From Caulobacteraceae bacterium (lineage in GTDB: Bacteria > Pseudomonadota > Alphaproteobacteria > Caulobacterales > Caulobacteraceae), in the NCBI GenBank assembly GCA_027487945.1, contig JAIYCQ010000008.1, positions 1 to 64,000 of the forward strand: DNA of 64,000 nt, given 5' to 3'. Positions within the stretch are counted from its first letter, which is position 1. Every line of letters begins with the position of its first letter. The translations under genes and the position numbers were made by a program. This document shows positions 43,450 through 53,241 of the stretch, one piece after another. The notes below the pieces were generated by a model. It saw nothing but the letters and a program-made list of their open reading frames with translations, was not told where the DNA came from and made no database searches.

Positions 43450-44073
43450 GTGAAGTATCTTGAACTGATCATCTTCGCCGTGTTCGCCGCCGTGGTGCTG
43501 TACCAGCTCTACGCGGTGCTCGGCCGCCGCATCGGTCGGCAGCCCGAGGACGACGCGCCCAGACCCGGCGCCGCCACGCCCCCGCCGGCAGAGCAGCCGC
43601 TCAGCCCTGTCGAGCCGGCGACCTTGGACGCCCCCGCGCCGGGCGGCCTGAACGCCGTCCGCGCCCGGGACCCGGGCTTCGACGTGGGCCGCTTCCTCGA
43701 CGGCGCGCGGCAGGCCTACCAGATGATCGTGGTCGCCTTCGCCGCCGGCGATCGCGCCACCCTTCAGAACCTGCTGTCGCCCGCGGTGGCCGACAGCTTC
43801 GAGGCTGTCATCAACGCCCGTGAAGCCGAGGGCCGCACCGAGACGGTCGAGTTCCTGCATCCCCCCCGGGCAGACCTCGAGACGATCGAGGTCAAGGATG
43901 ACGTGGCTCACGTGATCGTTCGTTTCCTGGGCGAGTTCCGCTCGCGGACCAAGGGATCGGAAGGCGAGGGCGTCGATGACCGCCGCACTGCGGAGCTCTG
44001 GACGTTCGAACGCAATCTTAACAGCCGCGACCCCAACTGGACTCTGGTTCATGTAGACGCCGCGGAGGCGTGA
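43450..44073 (+). CDS. Tim44/TimA family adaptor-like protein
   Basis: A 207-residue protein with one N-terminal membrane segment (ELIIFAVFAAVVLYQLYAVLG), a Pro/Ala-rich linker and a C-terminal Tim44-like (NTF2-fold) domain containing DVGRFLDGARQAYQMIVVAFAAGDRATLQNLLSPAV and RTAELWTFERNLNSRDPNWTLV. In mitochondria Tim44 tethers the import motor; bacterial relatives act near the secretion apparatus, which fits its place next to secB, but the role is unproven. The GTG at 43450 is preferred since the membrane helix begins at once. Confidence 0.85.
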   Translation: MKYLELIIFAVFAAVVLYQLYAVLGRRIGRQPEDDAPRPGAATPPPAEQPLSPVEPATLDAPAPGGLNAVRARDPGFDVGRFLDGARQAYQMIVVAFAAGDRATLQNLLSPAVADSFEAVINAREAEGRTETVEFLHPPRADLETIEVKDDVAHVIVRFLGEFRSRTKGSEGEGVDDRRTAELWTFERNLNSRDPNWTLVHVDAAEA

Positions 44074-45206
44074 TGCGGATTCGGGTTCTCGGCGCGGCGG
44101 CGCTGCTCTTCATCCTGGCCGCCTGCGCCACCCCGAAGCCCGACGTCCCCGTGCTCACCCCGCCGGGCCCCGCGCCGACGCCGGGCCCGGCGCCTGCGCC
44201 CACACCACCGCCGACCCCCGCCCCGACGGTGTCCTTTGCCGATCTGCCCGGCTGGGAGACCGATGACCACGTCGCCGCCCTCGAGGCCTGGCGAGCCACC
44301 TGTCATGTCGCGAAGGACATCGACAGCGCCGCAGCCTGCCGGCGCGCCCGGGCTCTGGGGCCCGTTGATCCCGTCGCCGCCCGCGGCTTCCTCGAGGCGA
44401 ACTTCCGCCCCGCCCCTCTGGAGGAGGAGGGGCTGCTCACCGCCTACTTCGCCCCCCGGTACGAGGCGCGCTTCTCACGGCGCGACGGCTTCACCGCTCC
44501 CGTCCGCGGTCGTCCCGCCGATCTGGAGATGAAGGGATCGATGGAGGTCAACCGCACGGTCGAGGGGAGGACCGAACCCTATCCCGACCGCGCCGCCATT
44601 GAAGCGACAGAACCGGAGGTGATCCTGGCCTGGATGCGGCCCGAGGATCTGTTCTTCCTGCAGATCCAGGGCTCCGGCGTCCTGGTGCTGCCTGACGGAA
44701 CCCGCAAGCGTGCGGCCTTCTCCGCCCACAACGGCCGGCCGTTCGTCGGGATCGCCCGGCCCATGCGCGAGCGCGGCCTGCTCAAGGACTCCGACACGTC
44801 GGGCGACGCGATCCGCCGCTGGCTCGCAGACCATCGCGGGCCGGAAGCCGACGAGATCATGCGGCTGAACCCCCGCTACGTCTTTTTCCGGATGAGCGAC
44901 GACGACGGCAAGGAGGCCGCCGGCGCCGCCGGTGTCCCTCTGCCGGCCGGCCGCGCCATCGCCGTTGATCTGACCCGTCACGCGGTCGGGGAACTGTTCT
45001 GGATCGATGCCAGCGCCCCGATCCTCACCGGAGCCTTCCCTGTCTATCGCCGACTGACCGTCGCCCTCGATACCGGCGGTGCGATCCGGGGAGAGGTCCG
45101 CGCGGACCTCTATATGGGCAGCGGCGACGCGGCCGGGGTCGAGGCGGGTCGCGTCCGCCACACCCTTCGCATGTGGCGTCTCGTCCCGCTGCCGGCCGGC
45201 GGCTGA
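44073..45206 (+). CDS. mltA: membrane-bound lytic murein transglycosylase A
   Basis: MltA (377 aa) cleaves peptidoglycan to 1,6-anhydromuropeptides. It carries a signal peptide with lipobox (LLFILAAC, Cys about 18), a Pro-rich linker of about 30 residues, and the MltA domain: TAYFAPRYEARFSRRDGF, LEMKGSMEVNRTV, WMRPEDLFFLQIQGSGVLVLPDG, and the 3D domain end (LTVALDTGGAIRGEVRADLYMGSG with the catalytic Asp). It follows the Tim44-like gene with a 1-bp overlap. The downstream Smr gene begins after 4 bp. Confidence 0.95.
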   Translation: MRIRVLGAAALLFILAACATPKPDVPVLTPPGPAPTPGPAPAPTPPPTPAPTVSFADLPGWETDDHVAALEAWRATCHVAKDIDSAAACRRARALGPVDPVAARGFLEANFRPAPLEEEGLLTAYFAPRYEARFSRRDGFTAPVRGRPADLEMKGSMEVNRTVEGRTEPYPDRAAIEATEPEVILAWMRPEDLFFLQIQGSGVLVLPDGTRKRAAFSAHNGRPFVGIARPMRERGLLKDSDTSGDAIRRWLADHRGPEADEIMRLNPRYVFFRMSDDDGKEAAGAAGVPLPAGRAIAVDLTRHAVGELFWIDASAPILTGAFPVYRRLTVALDTGGAIRGEVRADLYMGSGDAAGVEAGRVRHTLRMWRLVPLPAGG

Positions 45207-45210
45207 GGCG

Positions 45211-45738
45211 ATGGCGCGGAAGCTGAAACCGGACGAGGCGCGGCTGTGGAGCCATGTGGCCTCGACCGTCAAGCCGCGCCCGGGCATGGCGCTCCCGTCC
45301 GTGGAGGCGGATGCAGACCGCCCGAAACCCGATCCCCATGCCGCGCCCGCCCACCTGCCCGTAGCGCCCGCGGCCAAAAAGCCTGTGCGCCCCCGGCCGC
45401 CGCCGCCGCCCGACCCGATCGAGCCCGGGCGCAAGCGCAGGATCGTGCGTGGTCACGAACCGCTCGAAGCCCGTATCGATCTTCACTTCATGACCCATGA
45501 CCGGGCGCGGGCCGCACTGGAGGCCTTCCTGCTGCGCGCTCATGCCAACGGTGTGCGCGAGGTGCTGGTCATCACGGGGAAGGGGACCCTGGGCGAAGGC
45601 ATACTTCGTCGACAGACGCCGGAATGGCTGGCCGCGCCGCCGCTCCGCGCTATCGTTGCCGGTGTGTCAAAGGCAGACCGCCGACACGGGGGCGAAGGCG
45701 CCCTCTATGTGGCCCTGAAGGCGAAGGCGCGGACCTGA
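45211..45738 (+). CDS. Smr-domain protein
   Basis: A 175-residue protein with a basic N-terminal region, a Pro-rich linker (residues 45-75) and a C-terminal Smr domain: ARIDLHFMTHDRARAALEAFLLRA, then VLVITGKGTLGEGILRRQTPEWL and GGEGALYVALK. The DLHxxT and TGKG motifs match Smr proteins, which nick DNA or cut RNA; recent examples act in ribosome rescue. The specific role here is unknown. It lies directly behind mltA, a common alphaproteobacterial arrangement. Confidence 0.9.
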   Translation: MARKLKPDEARLWSHVASTVKPRPGMALPSVEADADRPKPDPHAAPAHLPVAPAAKKPVRPRPPPPPDPIEPGRKRRIVRGHEPLEARIDLHFMTHDRARAALEAFLLRAHANGVREVLVITGKGTLGEGILRRQTPEWLAAPPLRAIVAGVSKADRRHGGEGALYVALKAKART

Positions 45739-45804
45739 CCTCGCGTCATACTGGCAGGGTCTTCCGCCGCGGGTCATAGTCCGCGCGGATCCAGGGGTTC
45801 GACG

Positions 45805-47319
45805 ATGACTGAGCGTGTTTTGGTGGTGGGCGCCGGGATGGCCGGCCTCTTCTCGGCCCTGGCCCTCGCAGGTTCTGGCCGTCAGGTCGACGTGCTGGAG
45901 CGTGATCCGCCCGCGCCGGAAGGGGGCGCCGACGACGCCTTCGAGAACTGGGGTCGTCGGGGCGTGGGTCACCTGCGTCACAGCCACGCCTTCCTGGCCC
46001 GGTTGCGGCGCGTGATCTCGGACAACCATCCCGGCCTGCTCGATGATCTGCGCACCGCCGGCGTCCAGGAGCTGAACTTCGTCGACGGCCTGACGCCCCA
46101 TGCCCGCGAGGCTTACCGGCCCATGCCGGGCGACAGCGAACTCACCGTGCTGACAAGCCGGCGCACCACCCTGGAGCTGGTCATCCGTCGCTACGTGGAA
46201 CGCATGAACAGCGTCCGCATCCATAGCGGTGTGAATGTGGTCGGGCTGATCGGCGATCTGGACGAGGAGGGCCGCTACGTCTGTCGCGGCCTGACGCTCG
46301 AGGACGCCGCAGGGCGCCGGGAGGAGCGCGCCGACATCGTCGTCGATGGGGCTGGTCGCCTGTCTCAGACCTTCGAATGGCTGGAAGAGGCCGGGGTCAA
46401 GGTCCCCGAGGAGAGCGAGGACGCCGGGATCCTCTACTACACCCGACACTGGCGGCTGCGGCCCGGTCAGGAAGAGCCGCCGCGCGGCGGTCCGCCGGGG
46501 GCCGGCGATATCGGCTTCATCAAGTTCGGCGTCTTCCCGGCCGACAACGGCTGCTTCTCGATCACCCTGGCTGTGCCCGAGATCGAGGAAACCCTGCGCC
46601 AGGCCGTCATGCGGCCCGAGACCTTCGACCGCATCTGCCAGTTGATCCCGGGGGTGGCCCGCTGGACCGATGCGGCGCGCGCCGAACCGATCAGCAAGGT
46701 GTTCGGCATGGGCGACCTGAAGAGCCGCTGGCGCGAGACCGTCAGTGACGGCAAGCCGGCGGCGCTCAATCTCTACTGTGTCGGCGATGGCCTGGTGCGG
46801 ACCAATCCGCTCTACGGTCGCGGCTGCTCCTTCGCGGCGGTCGAGGCCCATCTGCTGCGTGATGTTCTGGAGGCCCACAGCGAGCCCGCGGCGCGGGCCG
46901 TGGCCTATCGCGACGCGGTCGAGCGCGAGTTGCGCCCCTTCTATGACGGCATGCGCGCCCAGGACCGCCAGGCGATCAAGCGGGCCAGGGAAACCCTGAC
47001 CGGCGGTCAGCAGCCGGGCCTCAAGGCCCTTATGGCGCGCAGCTTCGCCAACGACGCCCTGACCCCCGCTCTCCGATCTGACCCGGCCCTCCTGCGGGAG
47101 TTCATGCGCGGGTTCCACATGCTGGAGCCCAGCAACGACTGGCTCAAGCGGCCCGCCAACATCGCCAAGGTGCTGAAGGTCTGGGCCACGCCGAAGCCGG
47201 CGAAGGCGAAGCACTATCCGCCGCGGCTCGGGCCGCGCCGCCCGGAGATGTTCGAGGCGCTCGGCCTCAGCGCGACGGCGGACGCCGAACGGCTCGGCCT
47301 CGCGCCAGCGGGGCCTTAG
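45805..47319 (+). CDS. FAD-dependent oxidoreductase
   Basis: A 504-residue flavoprotein with N-terminal FAD dinucleotide-binding motif VLVVGAGMAGLFSALALAGSGRQVDVLERD. Later it has a DG motif (IVVDGAGRLSQTFEW) and an NPLYGRGCSFAAVEAHLLRD segment near residue 335, resembling the FAD-contacting GD region of squalene epoxidase/halogenase-type monooxygenases. The substrate is unknown. The C-terminal ~100 residues are not typical of any family I recognise. It is convergent with hisE, overlapping it by 4 bp. Confidence 0.8.
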   Translation: MTERVLVVGAGMAGLFSALALAGSGRQVDVLERDPPAPEGGADDAFENWGRRGVGHLRHSHAFLARLRRVISDNHPGLLDDLRTAGVQELNFVDGLTPHAREAYRPMPGDSELTVLTSRRTTLELVIRRYVERMNSVRIHSGVNVVGLIGDLDEEGRYVCRGLTLEDAAGRREERADIVVDGAGRLSQTFEWLEEAGVKVPEESEDAGILYYTRHWRLRPGQEEPPRGGPPGAGDIGFIKFGVFPADNGCFSITLAVPEIEETLRQAVMRPETFDRICQLIPGVARWTDAARAEPISKVFGMGDLKSRWRETVSDGKPAALNLYCVGDGLVRTNPLYGRGCSFAAVEAHLLRDVLEAHSEPAARAVAYRDAVERELRPFYDGMRAQDRQAIKRARETLTGGQQPGLKALMARSFANDALTPALRSDPALLREFMRGFHMLEPSNDWLKRPANIAKVLKVWATPKPAKAKHYPPRLGPRRPEMFEALGLSATADAERLGLAPAGP

Positions 47320-47636
47320 CTCCGGCTCGCCTTCTCCGCGACGCCGGACCGGCCCTCGCGCGCTTCCAGCTTGGCGGCGACCTCATCGAGCGACACCCCG
47401 CTCGCCGCCAGCAGGGCCAGGAGGTGGTAGAGGACGTCGGCGCTCTCGGCGGCCAGGGCGTCCCCGTCCTTCAGGGCAGCGGCCAGCACCGCCTCGACGG
47501 CCTCCTCGCCCAGCTTTTTCGCCGCCAGGGTCGGGTCGGCGAGCAGTTTCGCCGTCCAGGACGCCGACGGATCAGCGCCCTTGCGGGCCTCGATCGTGGC
47601 GGCCAGGCGTTCGAGGACGTCGGTCAACCGGCTCAT
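47316..47636 (-). CDS. hisE: phosphoribosyl-ATP pyrophosphatase
   Basis: HisE (106 aa) hydrolyses PR-ATP to PR-AMP, the second step of histidine synthesis. The MazG-like helical pattern [28 protein letters not shown] with the metal-binding EExxE type residues, then [18 protein letters not shown], is diagnostic. Here it is a separate gene rather than a HisIE fusion; hisI, hisG and hisD are outside the window. Its start overlaps hisF by 4 bp. The end overlaps the convergent FAD oxidoreductase. Confidence 0.95.
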   Translation of the reverse strand: MSRLTDVLERLAATIEARKGADPSASWTAKLLADPTLAAKKLGEEAVEAVLAAALKDGDALAAESADVLYHLLALLAASGVSLDEVAAKLEAREGRSGVAEKASRS

Positions 47637-48409
47637 GCGACGACGTCCTCGACCAGCCGGACCGGCACGCCTGCCGCGGCCATGGCCTGTTTGGCCCGGG
47701 CTATCGACACCTCGCCGAAGTGGAAGATCGAGGCCGCCAGCACCGCGTCGGCATGGCCGTCGGTCACCGCCTGAACCAGGTGGTCGACATTGCCCGCCCC
47801 GCCGCTGGCGATCACCGGCACGCTGACCGCGCCGGTCACCGCGCGCAGCAAGCCGATGTCGTAGCCGGTCTTCGCCCCGTCGCGGTCCATCGAGGTCAGC
47901 AGGATCTCGCCGGCGCCCTTTGCGACCGCCCGCTCGGCGAACACGACGGCGTCGATGCCCGTGTCGTTGCGGCCGCCGTAGGTGAAGATGTTCCAGCCCC
48001 CGTCCGGGCGGGCCTTGGCGTCGACGGCGACGACCACGCACTGGCTGCCGAAGGTGTCGGCCATCCGGCTGATCAGGTCGGGATCCTCGACGGCCGCGGT
48101 GTTGACCGAGACCTTGTCGGCGCCGGCCCGCAGCAGGGCCCGCGCGTTCTCGACGGTCCGCACGCCCCCGCCGACCGAGACCGGCATGAAACAGACATCG
48201 GCCGTTCGGGCGATGACGTCGAGGATGGCGCCCCGGCCCTCGTGGCTGGCGGTGATGTCGAGGAACATCAGCTCGTCAGCCCCGGCGGCGTCATAGGCCC
48301 GCGCCTGTTCCACCGGATCGCCGGCGTCGCGCAGGGCCACGAAGTTGACGCCCTTCACCACGCGGCCGTCCTTGACGTCCAGGCAGGGGATGACGCGGAC
48401 CTTGAGCAT
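47633..48409 (-). CDS. hisF: imidazole glycerol phosphate synthase, cyclase subunit
   Basis: HisF (258 aa) is the cyclase partner of HisH, making imidazole glycerol phosphate and AICAR. The (beta-alpha)8 barrel begins [20 protein letters not shown] with the catalytic Asp11, and has [39 protein letters not shown] and [18 protein letters not shown] with the second catalytic Asp. It overlaps hisA by one base. Confidence 0.98.
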   Translation of the reverse strand: MLKVRVIPCLDVKDGRVVKGVNFVALRDAGDPVEQARAYDAAGADELMFLDITASHEGRGAILDVIARTADVCFMPVSVGGGVRTVENARALLRAGADKVSVNTAAVEDPDLISRMADTFGSQCVVVAVDAKARPDGGWNIFTYGGRNDTGIDAVVFAERAVAKGAGEILLTSMDRDGAKTGYDIGLLRAVTGAVSVPVIASGGAGNVDHLVQAVTDGHADAVLAASIFHFGEVSIARAKQAMAAAGVPVRLVEDVVA

Positions 48410-49131
48410 CAGCCGGCGATCTTCAGGGCCTGGGCCGGGTCGACCGCGCCCTCATAGAGCGAACGGCCGAGCACCGCGCCGGCGATCGGCACGCCCGGCC
48501 GGGCCTTGAGCAGCTCGATATCGCGCACCGAGGCGATGCCGCCCGAGGCGATGACGGGAATGGACACGGCGTCGGCGACCTCGCCGACCTGGTCGACATT
48601 GACCCCGACCATGGCCCCGTCGCGGCCGATGTCGGTGACGATCAGGGCCGCGACCCCGGCGTCCTCAAAGCGTCGCGCCAGTTCGATGACGCCAAGGTCC
48701 GAGGCGCCGATCCAGCCTTCGGTGGCGACCATGCCGTCGCGGGCGTCGATGGCCACCGCGATCTGCTCGGGCCACTGGCGCGCGGCGGCCTTGACCAGCG
48801 CCGGGTCCTTCACGGCGACGGTGCCCAGGATCACCCGGTCGATGCCGGCCTCGATCCAGGCCTCGATGGCTTCCATCGTCCGCACGCCCCCGCCCAGCTG
48901 CACCGGGATCGAGATGGCGTTCATGATGTCGGCGACGGCGGCGGCGTTGACCGGCCGGCCCTCGACCGCGCCGTTCAGGTCGACGACGTGCAGCCAGGAA
49001 AAGCCCTGCTTCTGGAACTGCTGCGCCTGGTCGGCCGGCGAGGTGTTGAACACCGTCTCCTTGTTCAGGTCGCCGTGCAGCAGCCGCACGCAGCGGCCGT
49101 CCTTAAGGTCAATGGCGGGATAGAGGATCAC
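48409..49131 (-). CDS. hisA: phosphoribosylformimino-5-aminoimidazole carboxamide ribotide isomerase
   Basis: HisA (240 aa) isomerises ProFAR in the histidine pathway and is a barrel paralogue of HisF. Motifs: [18 protein letters not shown] with catalytic Asp, [45 protein letters not shown], and [12 protein letters not shown] with the second Asp. It overlaps hisH by 4 bp upstream and hisF by 1 bp downstream. Confidence 0.98.
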   Translation of the reverse strand: MILYPAIDLKDGRCVRLLHGDLNKETVFNTSPADQAQQFQKQGFSWLHVVDLNGAVEGRPVNAAAVADIMNAISIPVQLGGGVRTMEAIEAWIEAGIDRVILGTVAVKDPALVKAAARQWPEQIAVAIDARDGMVATEGWIGASDLGVIELARRFEDAGVAALIVTDIGRDGAMVGVNVDQVGEVADAVSIPVIASGGIASVRDIELLKARPGVPIAGAVLGRSLYEGAVDPAQALKIAG

Positions 49132-49766
49132 GCGCGCGTCTCCAGGAAGTTCTGCAGCAGCCTCAGGCCGGAGCCCTGGGACTTCTCGGGGTGAAACTGG
49201 ACGCCCATGACGTTGTCCCGCGCCACGGCGGCGGCGAACCGGCCTCCGTGGTCGACGTAGGCCGCCACATGTGACGGATCGGACGGCGTGAACGCAAAGG
49301 AATGGGTAAAATACATGTGCGGGTCGGCGCCCAGCCCGGCCATCAGCGGGATGGCGCGGACCTCGGTCAGCGGGTTCCAGCCCATGTGCGGGATCTTGGC
49401 GGCCGGGTCGGACGGGGTCAGGCGGGCGACCTCGCCGCCGATCCAGCCCAGGCCCGGCGTGCTGCCGAACTCCAGCCCACGGTCGGCGAGCAGCTGCATG
49501 CCCACGCAGATGCCCAGGAAGGGCGCGCCACGCGTCAGCACCGCCTCGCTCATGGCGGCGATCAGGCCGTCGCGCGCCGACAGCGCCGCCATACAGGCCG
49601 CGAACGCCCCGACGCCCGGCAGCACCACGCGGTCGGCGCGGACCACGACCTCGGGATCAGCGGTCACGACGATGTCGGCCGGCGCGGCCTCGGCCGCCTT
49701 GCGGAGGGCCTTTTCGGCCGAGCGAAGGTTGCCCGACCCATAGTCGATCAGGGCGACGCTCTGCAT
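49128..49766 (-). CDS. hisH: imidazole glycerol phosphate synthase, glutaminase subunit
   Basis: HisH (212 aa) is the class I glutamine amidotransferase that supplies ammonia to HisF. It begins VALIDYGSGNLRSAEKAL, has VVLPGVGAF (oxyanion region), the nucleophile cysteine in GICVGMQLLAD and the His-Glu pair in GVQFHPEKSQGSG. The length is normal. The upstream neighbour is hisB at 9 bp. Confidence 0.98.
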   Translation of the reverse strand: MQSVALIDYGSGNLRSAEKALRKAAEAAPADIVVTADPEVVVRADRVVLPGVGAFAACMAALSARDGLIAAMSEAVLTRGAPFLGICVGMQLLADRGLEFGSTPGLGWIGGEVARLTPSDPAAKIPHMGWNPLTEVRAIPLMAGLGADPHMYFTHSFAFTPSDPSHVAAYVDHGGRFAAAVARDNVMGVQFHPEKSQGSGLRLLQNFLETRA

Positions 49767-49775
49767 GGGGTTTCC

Positions 49776-50366
49776 CTAGAGCACGCCCTTGGTCGACGGT
49801 GCGCGGCCATGGGTCTTGGGGTCCAGCTCCACCGCCTCGCGCAGCGCCCGGGCCAGGGCCTTGAAGCCGCTCTCGGCGATGTGGTGGGTATTGTCGCCGT
49901 ACAGGGTTTCCAGGTGCACGCAGGCGCCGCTGTTCATGGCGAAGGCGTGGTGGAATTCCTTGAACAGCTCGGTGTCCATCTCCCCGACCTTCGGCCGCGC
50001 GAAGGCGACCTTCCAGATCAGGTAGGCGCGGTTCGAGAGATCCAGCGCGCAGCGGGTCAGGGTCTCGTCCATCGGGATATAGGCGGTCCCGAAGCGGCGG
50101 ATGCCTTTGAACCCGTCCAGCGCCTGTTTCACCGCCTGGCCCAGCACGATGCCGGTGTCCTCGACGGTGTGGTGCATGTCGATGTGCAGGTCGCCCCTGG
50201 TCTCGACCTTCAGGTCGAAGCCGCCGTGGCGGGCGAAGCCCTCCAGCATGTGGTCGAAGAAGCCGATGCCGGTTGAAACCGTCGACTCACCGGTCCCGTC
50301 GAGATCGATCCAGACGCGGATCTGCGTCTCCTTCGTCTCGCGAACCACTTCGGCCGTCCGGGCCAT
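49776..50366 (-). CDS. hisB: imidazoleglycerol-phosphate dehydratase
   Basis: HisB (196 aa) dehydrates imidazole glycerol phosphate; the monofunctional form without the histidinol phosphatase domain. Metal-binding histidine motifs are conserved: [38 protein letters not shown], and the second pair [11 protein letters not shown] and [20 protein letters not shown]. It overlaps the stop of the upstream PfkB kinase gene (ATGA). Confidence 0.98.
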   Translation of the reverse strand: MARTAEVVRETKETQIRVWIDLDGTGESTVSTGIGFFDHMLEGFARHGGFDLKVETRGDLHIDMHHTVEDTGIVLGQAVKQALDGFKGIRRFGTAYIPMDETLTRCALDLSNRAYLIWKVAFARPKVGEMDTELFKEFHHAFAMNSGACVHLETLYGDNTHHIAESGFKALARALREAVELDPKTHGRAPSTKGVL

Positions 50367-51358
50367 CAGATCAGTCCTTCCGCCTTCGCCAGGGTCTCGA
50401 GCGAGACCTGCGGTCTGGGGCCGTAGTGGCCGATGACTTCCGCCGCCGCCAGGGCGCCGAGCCTGCCCGCCGTCGCCAGCGGCAGGCCGCGCGCGATCCC
50501 CAGCAGGAAGCCCGCTGCGTATTGGTCGCCGGCGCCCGTCGTGTCCACGACTTTTTCGACCGGGAAGGCCGGGATCACCGCCGAGTCCCGCCCGGCGAGC
50601 ACCAGCGAACCGGCCTCGCCCCGGGTGATGGCGCAGACGCTGGTCATGGCGCCCAGTTTCGCGGCGGCCGCGTCGAAATCGTCGGTCTCGAACAGCGCCT
50701 TCACCTCGGCCTCATTGGCCAGGACGATGTCGCACTGGCCCTCGATGAAGCCCAGCAGGGCGCCGCGGTGACGGTCGACGACGAAGGCGTCCGACAGGGT
50801 GATGGCGATCTTGCGACCGGCCCCGTGGGCCAGGCCCGCCGCCTTGGCGAAGGCGCGGCGCGCCTCGCTGGGGTCGAACAGATAGCCTTCGAGGTAGACG
50901 ATGGTCGACCGCTCGATGATCTCCGGCCTGACGTCGTCGGCGGTCAGTTCGACCGAGGCGCCCAGATAGGTGCACATGGTCCGCTGGCCGTCGGGGGTGA
51001 CATTGATCATGCTGCGCGCCGTCGCCGGGCCGCCGGTCAGGCGCGCGGTGTCGAAGGCCACGCCGATGGCCTTCATGTCGTGCTCGAACACGTCGCCCAG
51101 CTGGTCGGCCGCCACCTTGCCCAGATAGGCCGCCCGACCGCCGAAGCTGGCGACGCCGGCGACCGTGTTGCCGGCCGAGCCGCCGGAGGTCTCGATGCTC
51201 GCCTTCATCCGCCCGTACAGGGCGATGGCCTGGGCTTCATCGACCAGCTGCATCGAGCCCTTGGCCAGGCCCTCCGTGGTCAGGAAGGTCTCTTCGCAGG
51301 GGGCGATCACGTCGACGATGGCGTTGCCGATGGCGGCGACGTCGTAGAGGGCGGTCAT
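50366..51358 (-). CDS. PfkB family carbohydrate/nucleoside kinase (adenosine kinase-like)
   Basis: A 330-residue ribokinase-fold kinase. The N-terminal [15 protein letters not shown] and [24 protein letters not shown] form the substrate domain; the C-terminal signature [21 protein letters not shown] contains the catalytic Asp and anion hole. It resembles adenosine kinase-like members common in alphaproteobacteria; the exact sugar or nucleoside is not determined. The coding frame is open far upstream, but the ATG at 51358 ([13 protein letters not shown]) is the family start. Coupling to hisB suggests it leads the his transcript. Confidence 0.9.
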   Translation of the reverse strand: MTALYDVAAIGNAIVDVIAPCEETFLTTEGLAKGSMQLVDEAQAIALYGRMKASIETSGGSAGNTVAGVASFGGRAAYLGKVAADQLGDVFEHDMKAIGVAFDTARLTGGPATARSMINVTPDGQRTMCTYLGASVELTADDVRPEIIERSTIVYLEGYLFDPSEARRAFAKAAGLAHGAGRKIAITLSDAFVVDRHRGALLGFIEGQCDIVLANEAEVKALFETDDFDAAAAKLGAMTSVCAITRGEAGSLVLAGRDSAVIPAFPVEKVVDTTGAGDQYAAGFLLGIARGLPLATAGRLGALAAAEVIGHYGPRPQVSLETLAKAEGLI

Positions 51359-51508
51359 GGGGCAGGGGATCTCGCGCGGAAACAGATGGCGGTCGTTACG
51401 GGAAAAGGCCTTTCGGGGCAATGAACGCCGCGCCGCACAGGCGGCTCGACTTCCCTTCCGGCAGCGCCGCCAGGGTCCGCCCCTGCAATCAAAACAGGGA
51501 GCGAAACC

Positions 51509-51796
51509 ATGGCCGCCTATCTGATCTTCACCCGCGACAGGACCACCGACGCCGCCGAACTGGCCACCTACTCGGGCCTCGCCGGCCCCAGCATGGCCGG
51601 CCACGCGGTGACCCCGCACGTGGTCTACGGCCAGCACGAGGTGCTCGAGGGCCCCGAGGTCGAGGGCGTGGTCGTGGTCTCCTTCCCGACCGTGGCCGAG
51701 GCCAAGGCCTGGTACGACAGCCCGGCCTACACCGCCGCCCGCGCGCACCGCTTCAAGGGCGCCGAGTACCGCGTGGTCCTCGTCCAGGGGGTTTGA
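51509..51796 (+). CDS. DUF1330 family protein
   Basis: A 95-residue ferredoxin-fold (dimeric alpha/beta barrel) protein: AAYLIFTRDRTTDAAELATYS, HVVYGQHEVLEGPEVEGVVVVSFPTVAEAKAWYDSPAYTAARAHRFKGAEYRVVLVQG. The pattern AxxWYxSPxY is the DUF1330 hallmark. Members are uncharacterised and may be monooxygenase-like or stress-related. It has a GGGAGCGAAACC sequence ahead of the ATG and reads divergently from the kinase gene, with 150 bp between. Confidence 0.88.
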   Translation: MAAYLIFTRDRTTDAAELATYSGLAGPSMAGHAVTPHVVYGQHEVLEGPEVEGVVVVSFPTVAEAKAWYDSPAYTAARAHRFKGAEYRVVLVQGV

Positions 51797-51829
51797 CGAC
51801 AAGGGGCGGAGGGCGGTACCCGGCGTCGC

Positions 51830-52681
51830 ATGACCCGGATCGCCCTCCTGACCCCCGCCGCCGACAGTCCCTATGTCCGTTCCTGGGGCGACGCCCGCGA
51901 CCGCTATGCCGCGGCGCTGTCCGGCCAGGGCCTTTCCGTCGAGACGATCGACTGGCGTGACGCCGCCGCCAGCGACGCCGAGGTGATCATGCCGTTGCTG
52001 GCCTGGGGCTATCACCTCGAGGCCGACCGCTGGCTCGCCCTGCTGGACCAGCTGGCCGCCGACGGCCGCCGCATGCTCAACGGCGTCGGCCTGCTGCGCT
52101 GGAACACCGTGAAAACCTATCTCGATGACCTGGAGCAGGCCGGCGTCCCGGTGGTGCCGACCCTGTTCGTCGAGCGCGCCACCCAGGCGGTGGTCGAGGG
52201 CGCCCGCGACCTGCTGGGCGGCGGCGGCGAACTGGTGATCAAGCCGCAGGTCTCCGGCGGGTCCAACGCCACCGTCCGCCTTGCCCCCGGCGCGCTGCTG
52301 GAGGGTGGCCCCGCCGGCCCGGCGATGATCCAGCCCTTCCTCCCCTCGGTCAGCGGCGAGGGCGAGCTCTCCATGCTGCATTTCAACGGCGTCTTCAGCC
52401 ATGCGGTCGGCAAGGTGGCCCGGGCCGGCGACTTCCGGGTCCAGCCGCAGTTCGGTTCGACCATCGGTCCGGCGACCCCCTCGGACGAGGCTGTCGCGGT
52501 GGCCGCCGCTGTTTTCGCCGCACTCGACGAGACCCCGGTCTACGCCCGCATCGACCTGATCCGCCATCTGGACGGCACGTTGCGGGTGATGGAGGTGGAA
52601 GCCATCGAACCGGACCTGTTCTTCGAGCACGACCCGGAGGCCGGGGCGCGGTTCGCGGCGGCGGTGAAGGCGGCGCTGTAG
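51830..52681 (+). CDS. ATP-grasp family protein (RimK/glutathione synthetase-like)
   Basis: A 283-residue ATP-grasp ligase-like protein. The N-terminal part begins RIALLTPAADSPYVRSWGDAR. The ATP-grasp core is GGGELVIKPQVSGGSNATVRLAPG, then MIQPFLPSVSGEGELSMLHFNGVFSHAVGKV, and the metal-binding end YARIDLIRHLDGTLRVMEVEAIEPDLFFE. Such enzymes join a carboxylate to an amine or thiol; the substrates are unknown. It follows the DUF1330 gene by 33 bp, probably cotranscribed. Downstream begins a gene-poor kilobase. Confidence 0.82.
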   Translation: MTRIALLTPAADSPYVRSWGDARDRYAAALSGQGLSVETIDWRDAAASDAEVIMPLLAWGYHLEADRWLALLDQLAADGRRMLNGVGLLRWNTVKTYLDDLEQAGVPVVPTLFVERATQAVVEGARDLLGGGGELVIKPQVSGGSNATVRLAPGALLEGGPAGPAMIQPFLPSVSGEGELSMLHFNGVFSHAVGKVARAGDFRVQPQFGSTIGPATPSDEAVAVAAAVFAALDETPVYARIDLIRHLDGTLRVMEVEAIEPDLFFEHDPEAGARFAAAVKAAL

Positions 52682-53038
52682 CGTCCCCGGTGTCTTCAGG
52701 GCGTTGTGCGCCGCCCGGGCGCCGGCGCCGCCAGGGGGACAGAGGGCGGTCTCGGCCGGCTGTGGGGCGACGCGATGCGCCGGCGCGGTCATGCCCGGCC
52801 GGTGGCTGATCCCTTGCCCGCAAAGGCGTCCGCCCGCCGCAACGCTGTGAAGTTCACCCGTCATCCCAGCAGTATGACGCCGTGTGCGCGGGTGGGGACG
52901 GATGGCCGGGCGCGATGTCTCGCAAAGGGGTCGAATGTCCCGCCTCGTCCCGGGAGTATAGGTCTCGGGAGTCTCGCTTTGGGGTCAGCGGAGAAGCGGA
53001 GCGGGCGGGGTGGCAACCCCTCTCTATCCCCTTCTCCG

Positions 53039-53241
53039 TCATGGCCCGACTTGTTCGGGCCACCCATGAACACTGCCCATGCGGTGCGTCCTTCGACACG
53101 CCGCTCCGCGGCTGCTCAGGATGACCGAGAAAGAAGGCTACCCACCCACGTCATGCTGAGCAGCGCCGCAGGCGCGTGTCGAAGCACGTACAGCTTCCCG
53201 GCCCACCCCGCATGGCTGGCCCTAACAAGTCGGGCCATGAC
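53039..53241. repeat. nested inverted repeats
   Basis: Outer pair: CATGGCCCGACTTGTTCGGG (from 53040) and its inverted near-copy ending at 53240 (reverse strand CATGGCCCGACTTGTTAGGG). Inner pair: a CTTCGACACG...GCTGCTCAGGATGAC element at 53093-53126 and its inverted near-copy at 53150-53190 (reverse strand CTTCGACACG...GCTGCTCAGCATGAC). The whole 200 bp could fold as one long cruciform. Each arm also contains its own small palindrome. Confidence 0.75.

Noticed and set aside
51359-52864. Long minus-strand frame joined to the PfkB kinase (832 codons in total)
   Set aside because: The kinase family starts at 51358; the extension runs antisense over DUF1330 and ATP-grasp genes.
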